Shown here piece by piece: positions 56,064 through 64,000 of a stretch of DNA of 64,000 nt. The notes under the pieces are model-generated. The model was not told where the DNA came from, searched no databases, and saw nothing but the letters and a program-made list of their open reading frames with translations. Location: contig JABYQS010000144.1 of NCBI GenBank assembly GCA_022592435.1, forward strand, positions 1 to 64,000, read 5' to 3'. A program made the position numbers and the translations under genes. Position 1 is the first letter of the stretch. Every line of letters starts with the position of its first letter. This DNA is from Cerioporus squamosus (lineage: Eukaryota > Basidiomycota > Agaricomycetes > Polyporales > Polyporaceae).

Positions 56064-56704
56064 TACTGTCATGTGATATGTTAAGGGCAGGCGTACGCTG
56101 ACTTCAAGATGCTTCGCACTGCCAGTTGTTCGCGCCACAACTCAATTACCAAAATTTTCAGCCTATGCATCCTCAGGAACTACTGGTATTTCTCACGTCT
56201 TGGCAAGTTGGACGTCTTGTTCTTCTGGCGGCATGGCTCGCAAGTGCTAGCGACATCTCTGTGGCTATGTAGGCGGTCTCCGGAGCCTCTCGAGCTCAGC
56301 AGCGGGCTCTCCGAGGTCCCTTCCCAAGATATCGCACCCGCGTCCGAGATACGACGAAAACGCAGTGAGTCCACGACGGCCCGCTATCACATAATCAAAT
56401 GACCTGCACATTGCTAGCCGGCGATGGCATGTCCCGTGAACGCCGGCGGGGGTGGATTACTGGCACCGGGCCGGGTAACATTGTTAACCACCCGCAAACA
56501 GCCTTGGCCTCGACGAGACCACGGTCCTCTAGGACATGCCGGCGTGTTGTATAGCGAAGCCGAACTGCAGGAGGTCTTCGAGGTCGGGATTCTCCTCAGA
56601 TTCTTTTCACGTTGTTCTCCTATTCCAGCACGATCTCGCGGGTGGCGCTCTCAGGCCTTCCTGGCTCGTTCGTGGCATGATGCCGCTGAATGGCCCTTCT
56701 TCTA
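56064..56704. other. intergenic, nothing supported
   Basis: A plus frame at 56109-56402 and the beginning of one at 56424 are open but lack motifs. The latter overlaps the BRR2 remnant on the other strand. Confidence 0.3.
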
Positions 56705-57085
56705 TGTGACACGGATCTTCAAGGGCGCAAAAAGGGTGCGACGCATCCGCGAAGTAGAAGAGCCCCTTCGACTTGTCGGTGACCCGGAGGAACGTCATGA
56801 CCAACTCTCGAGCACTCTACCGCGTTCAGCATGCAACAAGTACTCGTCAATGATGATGAGACGTCCGAGGTTCGTGTAGTTCGTGTCCGTGCTCATCCGC
56901 GTGTTCACGTACCCCTTCTCCGGTGCCGTGACGAAGATCTGCGTCTCCTAGATCTGCTGCTTTTTCATCTACGCGTCGCCTGTCAGCTCTCTGACAATCA
57001 AGTCGTACGCGGCGAGAGGCGAGATGCAGTTGCCCACCACCTCCTGAACATGGGCCTTCATAATAGAACTATCCGCATTCGCACG
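56705..57085 (-). pseudogene. BRR2: BRR2 helicase (U5 snRNP) fragment, decayed
   Basis: On the minus strand the text follows the first RecA region of a Ski2-like splicing helicase. It reads [73 protein letters not shown] and FLRVTDKSKGLFYFADASH. BRR2 unwinds U4/U6 snRNA. The DEIH-type motif II is altered to DEYL. Stops are at 56969-56971 and 56948-56950. Between the ERGRVLES part and the VMTFLRV part about 35 residues, including the SAT motif, are deleted with a frame change. Only about 120 of some 2,100 residues are present, so this is a small degraded fragment. The related RQC-trigger helicase SLH1 is an alternative source. Confidence 0.8.
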
Positions 57086-57922
57086 CAACATGGTAGCTTC
57101 CCTCGCCTCCTGCTTCCGCCATAGTGGGCCTGCCCGTCGTTCAAGTTCTATGACTCTTTTTTGGAGACCGATCGCTCTTTGTTCACAAGAAAGGCGTATG
57201 GCCTGGCTCTTGCTCAAACTGTCGCGCTTCCCTTGATAACTAGTATGCCCCGCATCGAAAACAACATGCACGCCTCTAGATCTCGACCAGTTTTTGCCAC
57301 AGTACCGCTATATCAAGATCAAAGCCGGACACAAACGCGCTAAACGTGCATGCGTTCAGAAGGCCGGCAGGTCGGCTACGGGTGCGTTCGAAGACACGTA
57401 GTGCACCAATGGGTTCATTGTGAACATTAAGTTGTGCAGTATGAGAGGGAGCGGAGCAAAGAATGTATCTAGAGCTACTGGAGGCGCTTCCTCATGTCGC
57501 TCCTGGAAGAGCGCACTTTGGACACGAGAGGGGTCGTCTTCTTCATCAAGAGTCTGAGACTCCTACCGATCGTACTCGTCAGCGAGCTTCTTGGGTTATG
57601 AATTATCAAGGGAGCTCACCGTCTCGGGGCTTGAGATACGGCAGTTTGTTGATAGAGAATTCGTTGGCTCCTAGTATGCAATGACGTTAGTATTGCGACC
57701 ACATAGTCAGAGGATCACGTACCGCCTGCTAGATACGACGATGCTACGATGGCATCTATCTGTACCCGAGCGACGACGCGGCAGGAGGGCCTGGTTGGTG
57801 GCGGTCGAGGAATTGACGGGGCGAGGCCTCGCGCTGGCTTTGCTCAACTCAATGAGAATGTTGGCGAAGTATAGGACTTCGGCACATATCCCGCTTCCAT
57901 ATTGAGCATTGATAGGTCGGAT
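57086..57922. other. intergenic, nothing supported
   Basis: A minus frame at 56969-57271 continues upstream of the BRR2 fragment with helical text (QRAIGLQKRVIELERRAGPL), not recognisably BRR2. Plus frames at 57463-57905 lack motifs. Confidence 0.3.
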
Positions 57923-58451
57923 CTAGGTTGCGCAGTTGTCTGGAAGGTTGTTCGGCGGTAGTGTTGAAAAGGGCGTACTCACGGACGACGAAGAAGCATT
58001 CAAGACATTACTCTGCTGCAGACAAGGAGTATGGAACGAAACCTCCGTCGAGGGACCGGTTGGAGCGACTCCCGAAGAAGGCTCAGGAAGGTCTCTGAAC
58101 GCATCGGGATGAGTACTCGGTACGGGCATGTAGACTACAAGCTGACACTTACTCGTCATCGTCTCCGTCCTCGGGATACATCAGCTGGCAGGCTAAGAAG
58201 TCCCTGAAGCCTGGAGTTGTATCGTCGCTCATAGGAATGGTTGATGGATTGTGAGAAGGGACGAGTGGCTGGGGTTCTACAGAGGCATCAGCCAACGGAG
58301 GCGAAGTCCGTTCCGAGCACACGCAGGCACCTTGACAATAGGGTGTGTGTGATAGAGTTACAAAGGGGCATTCACAATAGCCTGTGATTGGTATTAGCAT
58401 GATCGAGAAGACGGGCAGACCCTCTCGTGAGTAACGGGACTTGACATGCAT
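57923..58451 (-). CDS. possible Pro/Ser-rich acidic protein, exons
   Basis: Two minus frames may be exons of one gene. One (58451-58149) carries SVEPQPLVPSHNPSTIPMSD and ends FRDFLACQLMYPEDGDDDE next to a donor-like GTAAGT. The other (58159-57923) carries PSTHPDAFRDLPEPSSGVAP. Composition is Pro/Ser with acidic patches. There is no domain and no verified start. Confidence 0.3.
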
Positions 58452-59754
58452 TTCGACGGCGTGTACTCACCGAGGGCTGGCAAGACCGTCCACCAGATGT
58501 CACCGAGGGGTAGACTTCGTGAAGTTCTTCATTCTTTCGACGGCGATCTTGCCATCGTCGGCCGGATGTAGGCTCGGAAGTCAGAAGATTCTGAATAGCT
58601 GAGGTAAGTCAGCGAAGTGGGAGACAAGGATTTTCTCACCATTATCCGGGTTGAATTAGGACTAGGCGTGGAGGAGTACAAAGATGGACGTAGTGCAGAA
58701 TCGTCGAGGAGGACGAGGACGAGGACGAGGAGTCGACGGTGTTAAACGTAGGAGCTGTTGGGTCGACCAACTGCACTACTGACATTGATATACCTCATTG
58801 ACCCGCATCTTGCCGTAGCTCTCACCCAGAAACGACCAAGGATCGATCATCATGAGCATCTTCGCAAGGATGCTAGTGCGTCCGTCCAACGAGTGGCGCA
58901 GCATGCACTTCGTGACTACTCAGTGAACTAGTGAACCGTGGGACTGGCCGCGGGTCCGCATCGACCAACGGGACGGTCTTGCCTTCTAAAGAAGGCGGCG
59001 GCTAACATCCCTCTTACGGGAAGCCTTCACAGAGTTGCTTAACTGGGAAAGTCGACGTCGGGCCGCGATGCTGAACTTCTCCTGCCTAGCTAGTTGACAT
59101 CAGCCCACAGCTCCGGAACCGTACAACAAGGTCGACGTCCAATACAAATACAGGGCGATCGTGATGCGGCTTCGGGCTGCGCCTGCGCCTGTCTTAGTCT
59201 GCGCCGGTCAGTCCCTAGCAAGTGCCAGTGATCAATCGATCATGTGTCCTACCGGTGAGGGCATTATCTTCCGGAGCCCCTACTTCTCAGATGAAGATGG
59301 CCCCTGCCATCGACATCTATGCGTACGCAAATTCTTGGATGCCGTCCAAACGGCCATCCGTAGTTTTGCGCATCATTCTCATAGTTTGTCTCGAGTATTA
59401 ATCCTCGGTGTAGAAGTAGAATCGCAGGCGCAACAAACGAGCTTGCCTCGCGCAGAGGGCCCTGTATGCTGCCCTATATGCTACCAGTTGCTTCAAACTG
59501 CTCTACAAGATTCCTTCGTTGCAGTTCAGTGCGGTGCGTTGCTTGCGGGCCGATTGATGTTCCGGCTGCATTCGCATTCAATACTGTGAACCGACAGGTC
59601 ACGTCTTCTGCTCGAGATGTCTCGCCGCTCACCGGCTCTCCGCATCAACCTGTCCGCTCTGTAGATCTACGATTACTTCAGCCATTCAGATCAGAACACG
59701 GTCGGATAACCGCAGTGAACCTCATCTGAGCTTACAGGCGCGCTCCTCATTGGC
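58452..59754. other. intergenic, unsupported frames
   Basis: Contains a GAGGACGAGGACGAGGACGAG short repeat at 58710-58730. A 142-codon plus frame at 59161-59589 has no recognised motif. No gene is called. Confidence 0.3.
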
Positions 59755-60209
59755 GGACCTTGTGCGATTCATTCGACAAACGACAGTCCTAACCGCAGAC
59801 AGTTGCGATGAGGTTGCGAGAAGGATAGTTTCTGCCCTCCTGCGTTCCTTCCCAACCGTTCCTCAGCCTTCTCCACAGGACCCTGCGATTCATCGGGGCT
59901 GTTGAACGTAGTCACGCAATCCCTCCAGAGGTAATACTGCCCTGTACGCAGAACTTGCCGCTTACGAACATCGGAACCAAGCTCGAACAGATGTGTGATA
60001 CCATTTTAGAAGGTCACCGAATTCTGCAAGAGACCCAAGCCATCTCTTCCGACTATACCCGCTGGAACCTAAGGGTCCTTCGTGTAGAACGCCTGGCTGT
60101 GTATGTGCAATACACAAATACGACCTGTCGTCGACGCCTTGCGCAATTGGAAAGGGAAAGGAATGAGCTGTTGCTACAAGAGGGAACCGACAACGCGAAT
60201 GGGGCTTAG
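59755..60209 (+). CDS. short coiled-coil protein, partial model
   Basis: The upstream exon at about 59755-59900 encodes LADLVRFIRQTTVLTADSCD and EVARRIVSALLRSFPTVPQP. The downstream exon, after a TACGCAG acceptor at 59949, encodes NLPLTNIGTKLEQMCDTIL, HRILQETQAISSDYTRWNLR and RRLAQLERERNELLLQ, ending in TAG at 60207-60209. The join between 59880 and 59950 is not resolved, since a direct read meets a TGA. The C-terminal half is a likely coiled coil. It lies about 190 bp upstream of the MYND gene on the same strand. The function is unknown. Confidence 0.45.
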
Positions 60210-60395
60210 TCGCGTGTGCGTAGCGGTTGGGATTCCCGTTCCGAGCAATCGCTCCAACAGTGGTAACTTGACCTGTACATTACTCAATATTGTTCAACGA
60301 ATCCTTTACGTGTATTCGCAGACTATGCTTGACATGATATAAAGGCCTGAAGTCTCACGTACGAACTTACAGAGTCGTCCATCGCCCTCCTCCAG

Positions 60396-62650
60396 ATGCC
60401 ACCTCCCCCTCTCCATGAGTCCTTCTTGTCGGATATCGACAATGCATCCAGATGGGGCAGCATAGTGCCCTTCCTGACGAACCACATCAGGATACCAGGT
60501 TAGTTGAAATAACGGCGGTTCTTCCAAGGCTGAACTCCATGTACATAGATCTCTCTACCCGCCGTGGACTCAGGAGAGCCTACTCGCGGATCGATCAGCT
60601 ACACAGGGACCTGTACTCCTTCCATCAACTAGGAAGAACGAGAAATAGCCCGCAGCTCGTGGCCGGTGTAGCGAGCATCTGGATTAAAATGTGCGCGGAC
60701 GCTATCCTGAAGGAAAGACTCATTGAACGAGGTGATTCATATCGATCATACTCCTCGCGCGACGACGTCTCACATCTCGTACATGGCATAGGGCTCATTG
60801 ATCATATCGTCGATCTCCTAGATTACGACCTCACGCGGTACAATGGGCTACAGATCCTCCTCGTCTTCACGCACGACGGTTGCCGGACCCAAGGGGTTGT
60901 CCTGGAGAACATAGCACGGTCTAGCAGTCGTCTATCCCGGATGCTGCGAGACCACCCCCACGATCATAACGTCACCGAGCTCGGGATGGTCGTGATGGCT
61001 CATTCCGTCCGATACCTGTTATCCAGGGCTCCCGATGATCGTCCGCCCGAGATAGACCTGAAGGATATGATGGACACTGTGAAACTCATCCTACACAGGC
61101 CCTACACATCCAAAACCTTACTCACGCACGCTCTTATGTCCCTGGTAACACCGGTGCAGTATATCCCAGAGCAGTGCACGGACGACTCGCTCAACGCACT
61201 GCTGGTCGCGCTGCTGCGAGTGCAAGATGTACGGACTCGCACGACTGCGTTAGAGGCGATTCTCATCCTCTACCGAGCCGACGCAGACGCAGACAAACAT
61301 GATGTTGACTTGGAACGCCTCGCGTTATCACTAGAACGTCCGGGCCCAAGACCTCCGTTTCTGGGTGAGATAACTCCACAGGATTACTCAAACTGGCTCG
61401 AGCAATCAGAGAGTTCGACTCTCTACCATTCTTTGGTTGAGTACATCGAGGCCATGTCTAAGGCCGCCCGTGACCAAGACTTAGCCTCGCTGGGACGAAC
61501 AATTGCAGACATCGTGATGAGGTCTCCGGCCGTCGTTGAAGGCAACTGGCAACACCTTGAGAGAAGCGGAAGCCAGCTTGAACGTCGTCGACTACCCTTC
61601 TTACGCTGGTCTGACGCTCTCCCAGAATGTGCCAGAATGCTACGGCGCAGTGGTACACGAGCTGATCGAGATGCCGCGGACATACTGGACATGAAATACT
61701 TCATGCTACGCGATCGCGTGGAGGAAGCGGTCGCCCTTGCAAAGGAGACGACTACTCGGGATCCGACCCACGTGTATGCGCATTATGTAGTCAGTTTATG
61801 CGGGGACACGACCGAAGGATTCCAAGCAGCCATACAGGGACTACAATGCCTCCAAGTGACGACCTTCCTGCGCAGACAGATGCTATGGCGCGCGGTCGAA
61901 TTCGGAGCATGGCAAGGTTTCGAGTATATCTTGACATCGGATGACGAAGACATACAATCGCGAGACAAGGGTGTCGCATTTCTTAAGGCTGCATGGGAAA
62001 ATGCGGAGACTTTTCTTACAGAGGCTGCCCCGGATGCTCACTTGCGTTTGACGATGCTTGGATGGAGTTTGCTTCTCACGTTTGTTCTGCGAGGAGCAGA
62101 ACTGAGCGAAGATCTCAGAGAAATCGAGGCAAGTGGGACCATCCGCGTCAACGCCGATCTTATGATTACTGACTCGTGATCTGCAGCATATTCGCCGCGA
62201 GATTGACAGAACTACGGCCGTCATGACATTCTTCGGTTATTCTCTCAACAACACGAGGCTCCATAAAGCACGGAACCACATTCTCGACTACCACGATCGG
62301 AGTCTACACGAATGGAAATCACTCATCAAATCGTGCAATGATCTCCATGCGTGTACCGTATGCCCAAGTGAAGGTACTGACCACCACGCCTTCACTCCGG
62401 CAACGGCGGACGGTCTTCTTCTTGGTGATCTGGGACTGCAACGATGCACGTGGTGCAGGGCACCAAGTGCAGCTCTTAAGAAGTGCAAAGGTTGCGGGAT
62501 CGCAAGGCAAGTCGAGACACTGATATGCGACTCACAAAAAACACTCATTCGCGTACGTGCACGAATAGGTACTGTGATGTCAGGTGTCAACGGCCCCACT
62601 GGGAGATACACCGACAAGTTTGTCGCGGGCGGCGAAGGGCGAGTGCGTAG
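60396..62650 (+). CDS. MYND-type zinc-finger protein
   Basis: A four-exon model, 60396-60498, 60549-62128, 62187-62506 and 62569-62650, gives 694 residues with all phases consistent. Intron 1 is GT-AG. Introns 2 and 3 both need a GC donor (GCAAGT) to keep frame. Residues 35 to about 600 are a helical, armadillo/TPR-like region (MLRDHPHDHNVTELGMVVMA, DDSLNALLVALLRVQDVRTR, DPTHVYAHYVVSLCGDTTEG). The C-terminus is a complete MYND finger (residues about 648-686): CTWC, CKGC, ARYCDVRC, HWEIH, VC in the classic C-x2-C/C-x2-C/C-x3-C/H-x3-C order. MYND fingers bind Pro-rich peptides. In Agaricomycetes such C-terminal MYND proteins form a large family of unknown role. The ATG at 60396 is chosen because exon 1 splices in frame. 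No lesion was seen. Confidence 0.8.
62129..62186 (+). other. probable GC-AG intron (intron 2 of the MYND gene)
   Basis: GAG|GCAAGT ... GATCTGCAG|CAT. The GC donor is the only one found that keeps phase 0. The nearest in-phase GT altern, GTCAAC at 62144, would leave a 43-bp intron with a poor donor. Confidence 0.65.
62507..62568 (+). other. probable GC-AG intron (intron 3 of the MYND gene)
   Basis: GCAAG|GCAAGT ... ACGAATAG|GTACTG. The splice rebuilds the Arg-Tyr-Cys step inside the MYND finger exactly, so the boundary is fixed by the protein motif. Confidence 0.8.
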
Positions 62651-62844
62651 GGTGGAGGGGGCCTGTGGTTTCGGGAAGGCGGTATGGATGTTGGGCGGAC
62701 TGTGGAGTCGGCGATGTAGGATGGGCCATAGACAAACAGACGCTGGGGATGTTCATACATGCGCATCAGCTATAGCCTGTCGTTAGAGTAAAGAGGGAGA
62801 ATTACCAAGATGACTCATAGCTAGCCAGCTTCCAAGGAAGTTTG
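62651..62844. other. spacer between the MYND gene and repeat copy 4
   Basis: No feature seen. Confidence 0.4.
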
Positions 62845-64000
62845 CGGTTTGCAGCGGACTGACATAGAGACACATACGAGTCAGCACAGATGTCTCGCCG
62901 CCGTGAAAGCACTCAGACTCACCTCGAGCTCGTGACTGAAGCCGCACGCTGGGGCAGCGGCGCTGCGCGTGCCGTCCAGGCGGTGGGAGCCCGACGAGAG
63001 ACTCCGGCCCTAAGCAAACCGCGAACTGACATAGAGACACATACGAGTCAGCACAGATGTCTCGCCGCCGTGAAAGCACTCAGACTCACCTCGAGCTCGT
63101 GACTGAAGCCGCACGCTGGGGCAGCGGCGCTGCGCGTGCCGTCTGCAGGCGGTGGGAGCCCGACGAGAGACTCCGGCCCTAAGCAAACCGCGAACTGACA
63201 TAGAGACACATACGAGTCAGTACGTATGTCTCGCCGTGGGAGCACTCAGACTCACCTCAGCACTCCAAGCGTCCGTGTAGCCGCAGGTACTGTGCTCGGA
63301 TGGAGGTGCTCCGCATGCGTCCGGAACGTGCGGATGCAAGCCGCCGCCCGTCTGCACGCCTTGCGAACCCGACGGGAGAGGCTGAGGAGAGCGTCATCGA
63401 GGAGAACAGGTACAGTAGGCTGGCAGGAGGACGGCGGACGTCGAGCAGTGAGCAGGCGGGGACATCGATGGCGGAGCGCACGCGACGCGGACGCGCCCGC
63501 GCCCCGCCCGCGCCCTTGCTGACAAAGCTGCACAGCCTCCCGCACGCGTACGCGGACCGACCCGCCGAGACGCGGTGGCACTTCGACACGCGGTGGCACT
63601 TCGACCTGCCCCATATGCATGTCGCTCGTCTGCTCCCTCTAGATCTACGATACAACTTGCTATCCTCGGCTTCCTTTCTCTCTCGGCGACAATTGCAAAC
63701 ATCTCGTCCCGGCCATCCTACTCTCCGCCTGCCATCAATGGCAGCTCGATCTCGTTCCTCCATCTTCTCCCTCACGTCACCTCCCTCGTCGTCTCGCCCG
63801 CCGCCACCCGTTCGTGCCACTCGCTAACACCTTCCACCTCCAGGTTCCGCTGCTGTCGGCCTCGCGCATCGGTCATGCGGAACTGCTTCCTTGCACCGCC
63901 CGCATTCCCCGTGCGCGGCGTTCGACAGGTGGGGCATCGAGAGTACGGACCAATTCGGCTTCTCCGAGTGGTCTTTTGCGCTAATACTTATCGTGCAGTA
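62845..64000 (+). repeat. dispersed repeat, class I copy 4, with duplicated 5' module
   Basis: Matches copies 1-3 through the body. The 5' module of about 165 bp (ACTGACATAGAGACACATAC to CCCTAAGCAAACCGCGA) is present twice in tandem (from about 62858 and from about 63025), and the first unit lacks 2 bp at CCGTCCAGGC. The minisatellite has two units (63571-63606). From 63901 the end follows copy 2, not copies 1 and 3, and is cut by the window edge. Confidence 0.9.

Noticed and set aside
19247..57085. RIP-like C-to-T mutation as the cause of decay
   Set aside because: Most lesions are indels and deletions, one stop fits G-to-T, and the region is not AT-rich, so there is no RIP signature.
19247..57085. 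Processed retrocopies of housekeeping genes
   Set aside because: Typical GT-AG introns are still present between the conserved blocks.
1..64000. tRNA, rRNA or CRISPR features
   Set aside because: No T-loop consensus with a matching acceptor stem, no rRNA-like sequence and no regularly spaced short repeats were noticed while reading. A dedicated scan was not possible.

Overview
The window looks like an accessory, repeat-rich stretch of an Agaricomycete (mushroom-forming basidiomycete) nuclear genome. Polyporales is my guess from protein style only. The evidence is short phase-consistent introns of about 50-75 bp (GTRNGT donor, CTRAY-like branch site, YAG acceptor), GC-rich coding DNA on both strands without operons, and protein families typical of Agaricomycetes: WD40 proteins, MYND zinc fingers, F-box-like proteins fused to a nucleotidyltransferase-like fold, and lineage-specific low-complexity families. 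I saw no rRNA, tRNA, CRISPR array or bacterial feature.

Layout. 0-9 kb: a decayed unidentified coding segment, repeat copy 1, a basidiomycete-specific gene (2.1-3.3 kb), a short coiled-coil gene (5.5 kb) and inverted repeat copy 2 (7.9-8.9 kb). 10-14 kb: a lineage-specific gene and an intact four-exon gene with 20-residue Q/P/S/T/Y-rich repeats (12596-14043). 14.8-27.7 kb: two identical 1,419-bp direct duplicates flank about 10 kb that holds a WD40 gene, a small helical protein, and broken copies of biotin-protein ligase and glutathione reductase. 28-34 kb: an F-box/NTase-like gene, a membrane protein candidate and a broken RNA polymerase III subunit RPC34. 37-45 kb: an intact SUN-domain gene, a PHD-like zinc-finger gene, a Thr/Pro-rich gene, repeat copy 3 and the second F-box/NTase-like gene. 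46-49 kb: a strongly broken replication factor C subunit 1. 52-57 kb: a purine-rich repeat, a 1.48-kb Mutator-like non-autonomous transposon with perfect 9-bp target duplication inside a coding frame, a 267-bp mariner-like MITE and a shredded BRR2 helicase fragment. 59-64 kb: a small coiled-coil gene, an intact MYND zinc-finger gene with two probable GC-AG introns, and repeat copy 4 running to the window edge.

The main point is the contrast between intact genes (SUN, MYND, Q/P-rich, F-box/NTase) and at least five decayed copies of normally single-copy essential genes (BPL1, GLR1, RPC34, RFC1, BRR2). These carry frameshifts, stop codons and internal deletions but keep introns, so they are DNA-level duplicates, not retrocopies. 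Together with the repeats this reads as a gene-fragment graveyard, perhaps subtelomeric, pericentromeric or otherwise weakly constrained. I found no gene set that clearly forms one pathway.
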